Origin: Pilaira anomala
Lineage: Eukaryota; Mucoromycota; Mucoromycetes; Mucorales; Mucoraceae
Length of the DNA: 64,000 bases
NCBI GenBank assembly: GCA_025716855.1
Contig: JAIXMQ010000002.1
Span: 124,001 to 188,000 of the forward strand
Direction of reading: 5' to 3'
The notes under the pieces were generated by a model that worked only from the letters and a program-made list of their open reading frames with translations, searched no databases and had not been told where the DNA came from. A program made the translations under genes and the position numbers. Positions 21,124-32,278 of this stretch are shown in pieces. How positions within the stretch are numbered: position 1 is the stretch's first letter; each line of letters begins with the position of its first letter.

Positions 21124-22731
21124 ATGGCAACAGTTAACTTGAAAGAAGTGAGTCAAATGTTTGACACTGTCCTTATTTTGGACTTTGGATCCCAATACTC
21201 TCACTTAATTACTCGTCGTGTACGTGAGTTTGGCGTCTATTGTGAACTTTTACCTTGTACACAAAAGATGGCTGATCTCCATTTCAAGCCAAAGGGTATC
21301 ATTTTATCTGGTTCTCCTTACTCAGTCTATGATAAAGATGCTCCTCGTGTTGACCCTGCTGTATTTGATTTTGGTGTACCTATTTTAGGTATCTGTTATG
21401 GTCTTCAAGAGATGACAAACCTTATGGGTGGTAAGGTTGAAAGTTGTGACCACCGTGAATATGGTTATGCTATGCTCAAATTGAATAAGCATCCCAATAA
21501 CCCCATCATCGATGCTCTCTTTAACTCTCTTGATGGTGAAGCAGAAGTTTGGATGTCTCATGGTGATCAAGTCACTGCTGCTGCTCCTGGTTTTGAAGTG
21601 ATTGGTTATACCAACACAGCTCCTTTTGCTGCTGTTGCTCATACCGAAAAACCATTTTATGGTATTCAATTCCACCCTGAAGTGACTCATACTTCTATCG
21701 GTAAAATTGTCTTGAAGAATTTTGTGATTGATATCTGTAAATGTGATGCTTCTTGGACTATGGAATCATTTATCGATAAGGAAATTGCTCGTATTCGTGC
21801 ACTTGTCGGTCCTACCGGTCGCGTTATTGGCGCTGTTTCTGGCGGTGTTGATTCTACAGTTGCCGCCAAATTAATGCATGAAGCGATCGGTGACCGTTTC
21901 CATGGTATTCTTGTTGATAATGGTGTAATGCGTTTGAATGAATGTGCTAATGTCAAAAAGATGTTGGTTGATAAAATGGGTATTAATCTCAAGATTGCTG
22001 ATGCATCTGATTTATTCCTTGATCGTCTCAAGGGTGTCACTGACCCTGAAACGAAGCGTAAGATTATTGGTAACACATTTATTGAAGTTTTTGAAGATGA
22101 GGCAGCTATTATTGATAAGGAATGTGGTGGCGAAATTGAATATTTGTTACAAGGTACTTTATACCCTGATGTTATTGAGTCCATCTCCTTTAAGGGACCT
22201 TCTGCTACTATCAAGACACATCATAATGTAGGTGGTCTTTTAGCTGATATGAAGTTAAAGTTGATTGAACCTCTTCGTGAACTTTTTAAAGATGAAGTTC
22301 GTAAGTTGGGATCGCTTTTAGGTCTTGATGATGAATTAGTTTGGCGTCACCCTTTCCCTGGACCAGGTATTGCTATTCGTGTTCTTGGTGAAGTTACCCG
22401 TGAACAAGTTCAAATTGCTCGTTTAGCTGATAACATTTATATTGAAGAAATCAAGAAGGCTGGTTTCTATCGTCAAATTTCTCAAGCTTATGCTGCTTTA
22501 CTTAACGTAAAGGCAGTTGGTGTCATGGGTGACAAACGTACTTATGAACAAGTTATTGCTTTAAGAGCTGTTGAAACCACTGATTTCATGACTGCTGATA
22601 TCATGACTGGTGCTGAATGGTTTATGACATTGAAACGTATTTCTTCAAGAATTATTAACGAAGTCAAGGGTGTTAACCGTGTTGTATATGATATCAGCTC
22701 CAAGCCTCCTGCTACCATTGAATGGGAGTAA
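21124..22731 (+). CDS. GUA1: GMP synthase (glutamine-hydrolysing)
   Basis: Converts XMP to GMP using glutamine and ATP, the last step of guanylate synthesis. Single exon, 535 residues, normal for the family. The N-terminal glutamine amidotransferase has the nucleophile Cys91 in GICYGLQ and the FHPEV motif near residue 184. The ATP-pyrophosphatase domain begins with the P-loop SGGVDS near residue 239. The C-terminal dimerisation domain ends [17 protein letters not shown]. The start ATG follows a pyrimidine-rich leader; codon use is strongly biased (GGT, GCT, GTT), which suggests high expression. It is the only long intronless enzyme gene here besides the methyltransferase. Confidence 0.97.
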   Translation: MATVNLKEVSQMFDTVLILDFGSQYSHLITRRVREFGVYCELLPCTQKMADLHFKPKGIILSGSPYSVYDKDAPRVDPAVFDFGVPILGICYGLQEMTNLMGGKVESCDHREYGYAMLKLNKHPNNPIIDALFNSLDGEAEVWMSHGDQVTAAAPGFEVIGYTNTAPFAAVAHTEKPFYGIQFHPEVTHTSIGKIVLKNFVIDICKCDASWTMESFIDKEIARIRALVGPTGRVIGAVSGGVDSTVAAKLMHEAIGDRFHGILVDNGVMRLNECANVKKMLVDKMGINLKIADASDLFLDRLKGVTDPETKRKIIGNTFIEVFEDEAAIIDKECGGEIEYLLQGTLYPDVIESISFKGPSATIKTHHNVGGLLADMKLKLIEPLRELFKDEVRKLGSLLGLDDELVWRHPFPGPGIAIRVLGEVTREQVQIARLADNIYIEEIKKAGFYRQISQAYAALLNVKAVGVMGDKRTYEQVIALRAVETTDFMTADIMTGAEWFMTLKRISSRIINEVKGVNRVVYDISSKPPATIEWE

Positions 22732-23340
22732 ATTTATTTAATTGTTTAAATAAGATTGTATAGAAAATAAAATTTAAAAATTGTGTATGTATTTTTTTTT
22801 TTTTTTTTTGACTGGAAACTTAAGTGTAATTGAAATAAGGAATCGAGCATAAGTGAATATATCAAGGTTCATTATTTCATTTTATAGAAAAACAATCCAA
22901 CTGATTAGTTAGCGTCGTTCATTAACAAAATTTTAATTGGAGATGATATCATCTTCATCGGATGTGCATAGTTTATTATTTACAACCTGATGATAATTGA
23001 GTGAAGTCATTTACTATTTTGACAATTTTTAAAACTAAATTTTAGTTCCTGAATTTCAAGCCATATATGATTTTCTTCCTTGGCAATAAGCTGAAGTCCT
23101 TAAAATAACTACTGATTCTTTTCCACATACCTTCTGATAACCATAAATGACACATCCAAGTGAATACTTTTGAGTAGTAATTTTTTTTTTCTTGCCAAAC
23201 CATTTTGGCAAAAGGTTATGTCATGCGCATTCAAAAGAGTAAAAGTTTAGTTGTGAGTTTGAAAATACAGTATAAAATGCGATCCGTGTTCCGAGCTTGC
23301 CCCCCTTTTTTTATTATTTTTTTTTTCTTGTTTATTCAAG
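22732..23340. other. Intergenic region after GUA1
   Basis: About 600 bp without a gene. A 20-T run lies near 22790-22809, and the last 50 bp before 23341 are T/C-rich, probably the leader of the next gene. Confidence 0.5.
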
Positions 23341-24213
23341 ATGAATGCTACATCATCAACACCTTTATTAAAGAGTGATGGACCTAAAGTACGTGGTGTA
23401 CATAGAGTACCAACATTTTTCAAGTCATCTATACCAAACAGAAGATCTTTATTAAACGCTTTTGTTGGAATGGCCATTCACATGTTGTTTGAACTTGTTT
23501 TGCCAATTATATTATATTATGTTCTGAGAGAATTTGTTTCACCCTTGTTAGCACTTTTACTTGCAGGTTTACCGACGGCTGCTGTTGTAGTATATAAAGG
23601 ATTTAAAGAACGTAAAGTGGATATGATGGGCGTATTAATGTTGATGGGTTTCGTTGTTTCAGCTATACTTGCGTTTGTACAATCGGATCCTAAACTTTAT
23701 CTATTAAGAGAATCTGCAATGACACTTGCTATGGGTGCTATGTTATTGATGACCATGCTTCCATTTCGTTGGCGTTATCATGTACTTCGACCTTTCATGT
23801 TTTATGTTGCTAGACAAATCGCTATATCAAGTAACGTAGTAATGAATTCAAATACAGTCCGTGAACACTGGGATTGGTTTTGGGATTACTATTCAACTTT
23901 TAGACACTTTCTTCGTGCTTTAACCGGTATTTGGGGCCTTGGTCTAGTCAGTGAATTCTTGGTTCGCGTTGTTTTGATCAATTCTTTGGATGATGTGGAC
24001 GACGTTGTTTATTATTCAAATATTTACATGTTAATCGTCATGATCTTATTAGGCAGCATAACCGTCATTAGTGCTTTATTATTAAGACACCATTTTAACT
24101 TAGAGCAAAATCGTATCAAAGTAGCTGAACGTAGATCAGAAATTGAAAATATTATTGCTAGAGCTGCAGCTGAACAAAAGCAGCTCCAAAAGAAAAAGAT
24201 CGCTCATAAATAA
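23341..24213 (+). CDS. Multipass membrane protein, unknown function (VC0807-like)
   Basis: Single exon, 290 residues. Hydropathy by eye shows about six membrane segments: near residues 42-61, 66-86, 97-115, 124-142, 195-215 and 226-247. A basic motif GFKERKVDMMGVL sits between segments two and three, as in a family of bacterial and fungal integral membrane proteins of unknown function (VC0807 type); I recall this pattern but could not check it. The C-terminus is a cytosolic-type basic coiled coil (RSEIENIIARAAAEQKQLQ, then KKKIAHK). The KKxx-like ending resembles, but is not exactly, an ER retrieval signal. The N-terminal ATG follows a T-rich leader. Confidence 0.7.
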   Translation: MNATSSTPLLKSDGPKVRGVHRVPTFFKSSIPNRRSLLNAFVGMAIHMLFELVLPIILYYVLREFVSPLLALLLAGLPTAAVVVYKGFKERKVDMMGVLMLMGFVVSAILAFVQSDPKLYLLRESAMTLAMGAMLLMTMLPFRWRYHVLRPFMFYVARQIAISSNVVMNSNTVREHWDWFWDYYSTFRHFLRALTGIWGLGLVSEFLVRVVLINSLDDVDDVVYYSNIYMLIVMILLGSITVISALLLRHHFNLEQNRIKVAERRSEIENIIARAAAEQKQLQKKKIAHK

Positions 24214-25230
24214 TAAAATTTATACCTACTTATATCCCCCCTTTTTCTTACCCTCATAATCATCTACTCAACTACTTATTGTGTTATTATCTTTACAATG
24301 TGTTTATATTTAAATGTATGTAGGTGCAGTTACATGAGCTAGGCATAACCTTTTCAAATCTTATTTACCTAATTTTTTTAGTATTTTTTTTTTGTACCTG
24401 ATTTTTGCTTAATTAAAAAGATTAATGCTTCTTATCCTCTCCAAAGCCCTTTTATCTAAGGGCTATTATTTTTTCTAATATATCTATGTCGAGGTAGAGA
24501 GAAAACAAGAAAATGGCTTATTTTCAAGTGTATGACGCAGTTGGTAATATATCGAAAGCCACCTAGCAATCTAATAATTTCGTGAGCCTTAACGCTGGAG
24601 TAATCGTTTAGACTGTGGAACCAGCTGATGACCTCAAGAAAATACATCTTAGTTAGTCTGAAAGGTCAAGGGACGGTCAATCGAATATTTTTTACGATTG
24701 ATTAGTTAAGTAACTGTAAGCTAAAGAGCACATTATTATTTTCAACCCAGTGTTAATGAAATAACAATTAATCATGAGTACGGTCTTTTTATAAATTTGA
24801 ATCAACTGGTGATAGGCTATCTTCGAATTTCTTTTATACGTTGCCTCAACCCATTGTTTTGGATTTTTAAACATGATTATCAACCATAGAACAGACTGAA
24901 TTAAGAAAAGAAAGTCAGAGAGGCAAAGTTATAACCAACTTTCACCTCCTTCTCGACGTAACAAGAAAAGAGATTATCAAACTAAATACAGTTAAAATCT
25001 TTATTTATTTTTTTAATGTAACATGATACATATAAGTAATGAAGCTTTTCTGCAAAACAGTGGACCGAGAAGTCAATAGTAGATATTTATATGTAGTTCA
25101 TCCAATTCTTGAAAAAAAAAGAAAAAAAAAAGTGACTGTTTTCTACTTCCCAGGTTGAGGCTTCTTTTACTAAAAAAAAAATAATTTTAGTGCTTCTTTT
25201 CTGTACTGGAAAAAAAATAAATTAAAAAAG
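24214..25230. other. Intergenic region upstream of TMA46
   Basis: About 1 kb. Two minus-strand open frames of 63 codons (24456-24647, 24692-24883) lack motifs and are not called. Poly-A tracts near 25110-25130 belong to the probable TMA46 promoter/leader. Confidence 0.5.
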
Positions 25231-26361
25231 ATGCCTCCCAAGAAACAAACAAAGAATGAAAAGGCAAAGAAGGAGAAGTCTACTGCTGACAAAACCTTTG
25301 GTATGAAGAACAAGAACAAATCTGCCAAGGTTCAACGTTTCATTCAACAAGTTAATTCGCAAGCTAAACATAATGCTGACTTAAAAGTTAACGTAAGTGT
25401 TCTCTAAAGTTTCTTTTTAGAAAAACTAAATTCTAAACTTATTCTTTTTATTATTTAGACTAAAGAAGCTATTGCCGAGAAAAAGGCTTTGGAACAAAAG
25501 AAGAAGGAAGAATTGGCTGAACTCTTCAAACCTGTTCAAACAGTTCAAAAGGTTGCTTTTGGTGTTGACCCTAAGACCGTCCTTTGTGTCCATTTTAAAG
25601 CCGGTAATTGTGAAAGAGGTGCCAAATGTAAATTCTCTCATGATTTGAATGTTGGTCGTAAGGTTGAAAAGAAGAATTTATATACTGATAACAGAGAAGA
25701 AGGTAAAAGACATAGTTGATATTTTAAAATCATAGAAATTAACCTATACGCGTTATTAGATACCATGGATACTTGGGATCAAAAGAAACTTGAAGAAGTT
25801 GTTGCCAGTAAAGCTTCAAAGCAACCTCCTACGGATATTGTTTGTAAGTACTTTTTGGAAGCTATTGAAGCTAGTAAGTATGGTTGGTTCTGGGAGTGTC
25901 CTAACGGTGGTGCTGCTTGTAAATATAAGCATGCCCTTCCTATTGGTTTTGTTCTCAAATCAAAGAACTCAAAGGCTGATACTAAAGAAGAGATTTCTCT
26001 TGAAGAATTTTTGGAGAGTGAACGTCATAAACTTGGTCCTAACCAAACACCTGTCACTCTTGAATCTTTCAAACTTTGGAAAAAGAACCGTGTTGATAAA
26101 AAGACTGCCGAAGAATCTGCCGCTCGTAAGAGTAAGGAAAATCGTATTAAGGCTGGTAGATCACAAGGTATGTCAGGTAGAGATTTGTTTGATTTCAATC
26201 CTTCGCTTGCACAAGACTATAATGATGAAGAAGATGCCATTGATTTCGCTGCCTATGATCGTGAAGAGACTCAAAAAGAACTTGAACGTTTGGAAAATGA
26301 AAGATTCTTGGCTTCAAAGACTGACGCTATGACCATACAAGATGAAACTACTGAACAATAA
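25231..26361 (+). CDS. TMA46: Translation machinery-associated protein 46 (ZC3H15/DFRP1 family)
   Basis: Three exons (25231-25392, 25459-25702, 25760-26361) give 335 residues. The family binds and stabilises the DRG1/Rbg1 GTPase and associates with ribosomes. Visible features are a Lys-rich N-terminus ([16 protein letters not shown]), [14 protein letters not shown], two CCCH zinc fingers ([19 protein letters not shown] and CKYFL...[16 protein letters not shown]), and the C-terminal [15 protein letters not shown] region with acidic [11 protein letters not shown]. Gene order of domains and length match yeast Tma46 and human ZC3H15. The second exon ends in phase 1 with the downstream GAT codon completed across the intron. 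Confidence 0.93.
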
Positions 26362-26707
26362 TTACATTAATATTTAAAAAAATAAAAATAAACCCCCCAT
26401 CGTACATACTGGGTTTTCCCAACTCATTTTCAAGTAGGCCTATTATTTTCGATTAGATTATAAACTTATCTGGCACGGATGATATATCTATTTTAACTAT
26501 AAACTTTGGTTGAATGTTGTCTCTTGTTGTTTATTAAAAAAAGGCTTTAACTTAATTGAGACTAAACCATTCCCATTTTGATAAAATGAGGCGGTAATAA
26601 CTTTCATTTCCTGTGGCTGGGTAAATATATACAATATTATGTATAAATAACGCGTAACTCAAGGCTCTTTTCTTCTTTTTCTCTTTAACATATACGATAT
26701 TTTCAAT
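26362..26707. other. Promoter region of the M3 peptidase gene
   Basis: 346 bp between TMA46 and the next ATG. It includes a C/T-rich leader just upstream of 26708. No gene is seen. Confidence 0.5.
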
Positions 26708-29700
26708 ATGACTCAAACCGCCCCTGCTCCCTCTCTCGACTTTAGCATCAATGCTGAACAAGTAGAACATATTACCAATGACATTATTGCTCAAGAGCTT
26801 GCCATTAACGACCAAGTTGCCTCCTTGAAACCTGAGGAGCAAACTTATGAAAATATCGTACTTCCCTTAACTCGTATTGAAAACGAATTATCTGGTAAAA
26901 ATATTAAATACACACCTCTCTCTCTCTCTGCATATTAAAGTTATATATAGGCAAGGCTCAACTTGTTAGTTCTTTAAGTCAAATCTCTCCTGAAGCTGAT
27001 GTTCGCGAAGCTTCCGTTGCTGCTGAGACTAAATATGATCAATTCAGTATTGACCAAAGTATGCGTCATGACCTTTACACCGTTATTCAAAACTATATCT
27101 CAAAAACCGATATTGATTCTTTGGGTGCTGAGGAAGCTCGTTTTCTTCGTAGAATGGAACGCAGTTTCCGCAGAAATGGTTTACATCTCTCAGAGGATAA
27201 GCGTGATGAGCTCAAGGAGCTTCGTAAGCGTTTAAGTGAAGCCTGTATCGAATTCAACAAGAACTGGGCTCGTGAAAGTAGCAGTAAGTTTCATAGTTAA
27301 TTTTTTTTAAGGAAATTGAAAACTTAAAATTTTATTTGCATAGCTGTCAAGTTTACAAAGGTACTATCGTAGAAATAAAACTTATGGAGTTAATATATAA
27401 ATACTTACATCACTTTCAGGAAGAATTGGAAGGTCTCGATGATGACTTTTTAGGTATTTATGCACACTAATAATTTCGCTTGATTTGTTTCTCACGATAC
27501 CAATATATACGTAAATATGTAGACGGATTAAAGACCGAACAAGAAGATGGTGTTACGAAATACATTTTGACCATGAAGTAAGTAGATATTTTTATTGTAC
27601 TCAAAGATTTTTCTTCTTACTTAGTTATTATAGATATCCTGGTAAAGAAAAATATATGCCAATGCAAACTTTATCACTGACACCATTAACTCTTTTATTT
27701 TATTCGCCGTTTAGATGTTCGTCCTGGTAAGTTTTCATTGCAATGAAAAGAACAATTTCATTCTAACTTTAATATGTAGTACTTAAATTGTGTAAGAACG
27801 AAAACACTCGTAAAGTACATGCTACTGCTTATGAGTCTCGTAACAAGGAAAACATTGCTTTGCTTGAAGAGGTAAAATAAAAAGACATTTTATTTAAAAA
27901 AAAATCTAACCTATTTTATATATAGGCCATTAAGTTGCGTCGTCAAGCTGCCAACGTAAGAACGACCTGTTCATATTTAACTTATGTATTGCTTATAATT
28001 TTGGTATAGATTTTAGGTTACAAGTCTCATGCTGATTATGTGCTTGAAGTAAAGATGGCAAAGACTGTTGAAGCCGTTGAAACTGTAAGTCAAACTGATG
28101 CTGCATAACTATTATCTTGCTAACAACTCTAACGTATATACAGTTCTTGAATGACTTGGCCGATAAGCTTTATGCCCCCGGTAAGAAGGAGATCGAAGAA
28201 CTTAAGGAAATCAAAAAGGTAAGACCATGGATGAACATATTTATTAATTTTACCCATTACTAATACATCTATTTTTCGTAGGCTGAAAAGGGTAAAATGT
28301 ATTATTATTATTAGAAAACAAAAAATGTGCTTACCGTTATATTATCATAGCTAAACGCGGTGAATCATACGATGGTTCATTCAATGCCTGGGACTCCAGC
28401 TACTATCAACGTATTCTTCTCGAAAATGAATACGCTGTTGATCAAGAACAAATTAAAAAGTTCTTTAGTTTGGAAACGACTATTCAAAGTAAGTTTGACA
28501 TGTTAATATGATGATTAAATTTAACAATTTTTTCTATATAGAAATGTTGGAGATTTATGAAAAGGTTTTAGGCCTCAAATTTGTCAAGGTTCCTGCTGAT
28601 AAGGCAGTTGTCTGGCACCCTGATGTCCAACTCTTTGAGTGTTGGGATGCTGTAGAAGATAAGAGCTTCTCTGGCTTCATGTATTTGGATTTGTTCCCTC
28701 GTGATAACAAGTGTAATGTATTACAGCAAAGTTGCACTTTATATTCCTTATTAACCAGGCTTCTATTATTAGATCCTCATGCTGCATGTTTCCCTCTTCA
28801 ACCTTCTTATATTGACAAGAACGGTGAACGTGTTGCTCCCATTGCTGCAATGGTTGCTAACTTTACTAAGCCGTAAGTTACTTTCTTCATAAAATAATCA
28901 TTTCTTCTAAGCACACAGCAATTTGTAGTACTGCTGACAAGCCCTCTTTGTTAAAGCATGATGAAGTTACTACCTTATTCCACGAATTGGTAAGAATATT
29001 CTAAAAAAATTCGACCGTTTATGCTCACACTATTTTTAGGGTCATGTTATGCATCATTTGTGTAGTCGTACCAAATATGCCAGATTTCATGGTACCTCTG
29101 TCGAAGGTGATTTTGTTGAAGCCCCCTCTCAAGTAAGATGCCACAAAAAATGTAACGTATGTGTCACTAATTATTTAAACACTTTTTGTAGATGTTGGAG
29201 AACTGGTGTTTCGACCCTAAGTCCCTCAAGTATCTTACTGCCCATTTTGAGACTGGCGAACCCATTTCTGATGAAATCATTGATCGTATTGTCAAGGCCA
29301 AGAATGTTGACGCTGCTATGCATAACTTGCGTCAATTATTCTTTGGTATTTATGATATGACTATTCACACTTCTAATGGTAAGAAAACTTTTTCGCTCAT
29401 TCATGTGCTCATTTTAAATAATATTTTTCCCTTCTATAGATGAGAATCTTGATACTACCAAGGTTTATAATGACCTTCGTGAAAAGATTTCATTAATCGC
29501 TGCTCCAAAGGTAAAATTTAAGACTTCTTTATACTAGTATTCTTTACTAACTTTTTGTTTGATGAAAAAAAAAAACCAGGATTCCTTTGGTCAAGCTGCT
29601 TTTGGGTAAGTGACTAAGAAAATACAGAATGATAACATTGTTTTCTAAAATAAATTTATTTTTAATAGCCATTTAATGGGGGGATATGATGCTGGTACAT

Positions 29701-30040
29701 AAGAGAAAAAAATTAAAATGACTTCGTCATAAAATACTTATAATATTTGTATAGGTTATTATGGTTACATGTGGTCTAAGGTATTTTCCAGTGACATGTT
29801 CTTTAGTAAATTCGAAAAGGATACACTTTCTCCTGAGGTCGGATTCTCTTACCGTAAAAACATTCTCGAAAAGGGTAGCAGCAGGTAAGAATTACTATAA
29901 ATTTCTATTGTATTTGAAGCTCATTTTCCCTTTTTATTCTCTTTCTTTACAGAGATGGTATGGACCTTTTAAAAGCTTTCCTTGGAAGAGAACCTTCCTC
30001 TGAAGCATTCATGAGAGAAGATATTGGTGTTACCAATTAA
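26708..30040 (+). CDS. PRD1: M3A metallopeptidase (saccharolysin/thimet oligopeptidase-like), 23 exons
   Basis: Cytosolic zinc oligopeptidase that degrades short peptides. Twenty-three exons join in frame to about 690 residues: 26708-26894, 26951-27283, 27344-27360, 27420-27453, 27523-27577, 27634-27641, 27715-27726, 27780-27871, 27926-27955, 28010-28084, 28144-28218, 28282-28291, 28351-28488, 28542-28712, 28773-28872, 28929-28989, 29040-29132, 29192-29378, 29440-29510, 29580-29605, 29669-29694, 29755-29884, 29953-30040. The catalytic HELGH lies across the exon 16/17 junction (LFHELGHVMHHL), and the third ligand region is [46 protein letters not shown] and [15 protein letters not shown] are also family blocks. 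No presequence is visible, so a cytosolic form is likely. Exons as short as 8, 10 and 12 nt occur. Confidence 0.92.
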
Positions 30041-30655
30041 CCAGTTTTGGTTTTTCTTTTTTTAAAAAAATAAATATTCAAGCAGCAAAATCTGCTATCT
30101 ATATTATTTTAGAACAATTCTCTTTCCTTGAAGATATGTATGTACATACAAATAATGGGAAGATATATTACTTTTCAGGGAGAATTTTTTTAATACATAT
30201 TATTTTGGCTATTATCTACACGTAGTTACCACAAATATCGATTTTGGGTGTAATGGTATTAAGAAAACAAGTGAATATTTATTCAGAGATTCACGATTTT
30301 ATAGTTCATTTACTATATTTTTAAAAATGTCAATCACAGTAAATTGTTATAAATTTAAAATGTCATTCATTAGTTAAATTTTTAAAAATATAATAGTGAA
30401 TGATATTTGTAAAAGTATTTATGCATGTCATTTATATATTTACTTGGGTATTTATTTAAAAAGGTCAAATTTCATTAACTAAAGCTTGTGGGGGTAGTCT
30501 CAGCCCGCTATCACAAAAACTGTTATTCTGCTAGTTAGCAGGCAATCATTGTTGTACACTTTATACGAATCTTTTATTACTATTATTATTACAATATAAT
30601 ATGATACACCACAATGAGTGAAATAATTTAAAGTAGATGCAGCTCAATTTTTGTT
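30041..30655. other. Convergent 3' region with imperfect palindrome
   Basis: About 615 bp between two convergent genes. It holds an imperfect inverted repeat at 30360-30405 (ATGTCATTCATTAG against AGTGAATGATAT) and related A/T units upstream; see the palindrome entry. No gene is seen. Confidence 0.5.
30360..30405. repeat. Imperfect palindrome with ATATCATTCACTA motif
   Basis: The two arms, about 20 nt each, meet at a TTTTTAAAAA centre. The ATRTCATTCAYTA motif is the same as the unit of the tandem repeat at 37244-37328, which suggests a shared small repeat family. Confidence 0.5.
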
Positions 30656-32278
30656 TTACATCATTCCGGACGCTTTTAAAGCATTTTGAAGTAACGTCTC
30701 TTCCACGGTAACAAATACAAATCGAATCTACAAAAAAAAACAATTCAGTGATATTAATTAACTATTGAGCGTTGTTGTTAGTTTTACGTTATTTGTATTT
30801 GTTGCTTGCGTCAAACTATAGTCTAGAATGTTAGTATTGAAATATAACATATTTATTAAAGAAATGCCTATGATGCTACTATGATAGAACTTACTGAGGA
30901 TATACATTGAGCTTGGGCCTATTAGCTTGGAGAAACCTCCAGAGGATATATTTTATTGCTTTATTTATATCACTTCCTCCTATTATGTATTGAATACTAA
31001 GAATATTACATTGCAAAATTTATGTTTTTATCACTGGTTCACAGTATTTACCTCCATAATCAGGAAAATAATTTTGAAGAGGAACTCGCGTGACCTTTTC
31101 TTTAAACAAGTCAACTTTGTTTAGAAATAACATTACAGAGGTTTGCAAAAACCATCGACTATTTACAACGGATTCAAACAATGCTATACTTTCAAGCATT
31201 CGATTCTATATAAATAAACGTGTTAATGGTTTTTATTAAATGAGCTATACTTTTACCTGTCTTGTCTCTTCTAACAGTACTTGATCATATTCATTTAACG
31301 CTACACAGAAAATAATTGAACTTACAGCATCAAAACAATGTATCCACTTTCTCCTTTCTGATCTTTGTCCCCCAACGTCGAACATACTATAAAATGTTAA
31401 CATATTTTTTGTAAGAAAAGGGCACCTCAAATTGCTTTTTTAAACTCTTTTTCTCCTTTTAATAATTAAATATTAATCCTGCATAACTCACTGTATAAAG
31501 GTTTGTTTTTTATGCTGAAACTTTATTTCCGTAATTCCAGTTGTTTTGAGTCTTGCCCGTAATACATCTTGATCATTGGGAATATAGTCTGGTTTTCCAA
31601 TTCTTTTCACTTCATCAAAAAAACTAGATTTTAACGTTTTAGTGATATTTGTATAGACAAGGATTGAAGCAAATAAATATACGTTACTAAGAAGCAGAGT
31701 CTATGAGATAGAATTCACTTGTTCTCTCTTTTACAATGAGCTTCGTGGTTGGATCACACCAAATGTTTTCAATTGCATCTAATATTGGCTTTTCTAACTG
31801 ACTACTAGAATCCCCTGGATATTGATAATTCATTACAACTTTTGCGTGCTCCTATTAATTTTTTTTTAATAAAATGGAACGATTCGTCATTTTTTTTTAT
31901 AGGCAATATTATTATTACGTTATTTGAGGAATTCTTAAATGCTACGTTTAAATTCGTCATGGCTTGAACTAAGGTTTGGGCTGATTCAATCAAGTTGCGA
32001 TAAACAATTACTCTCCAAGAGCGAAGTTCCTCTTTTGAGTAACCATTCTGATTAATAATCTTCATTTGTTTTAAAATAGTCGACTTCCCAGACTCGCCAC
32101 TACCTGAAAAATTAGAGTGAGCATTTTTTACTTTTTAAAAAACGGAAACCTTATATTTGATATTACCTAATAATAAAATCTTATATTCTTGCTTTACTCT
32201 ATCCTTTTCTAATTGTTTATCTATTTGGCAACTCTTTTCTGTATCTCGAGCGCGTTCCCTTGTTTGACAAATTCCCAT
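30656..32278 (-). CDS. Heterotrimeric G-protein alpha subunit
   Basis: Nine exons (32278-32167, 32103-31919, 31851-31688, 31623-31492, 31386-31257, 31205-31052, 30979-30895, 30815-30788, 30727-30656) give 353 residues, the standard G-alpha length. The N-terminus MGICQT fits N-myristoylation plus palmitoylation at Cys4. GTPase motifs: P-loop GSGESGKST, switch [11 protein letters not shown], switch [19 protein letters not shown], and NKVD (FLNKVDLF). The G5 motif, usually TCAxDT, reads TQATNT, and the C-terminus that contacts receptors is ALKASGMM. It transmits receptor signals, for example nutrient or mating signals in fungi; the specific class is not assigned. Divergent from the ERD1-like gene across about 2 kb. 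Confidence 0.92.

Noticed and set aside
21385..22231. Long antisense and alternative frames in GUA1
   Set aside because: Shadow frames of a strongly codon-biased gene.
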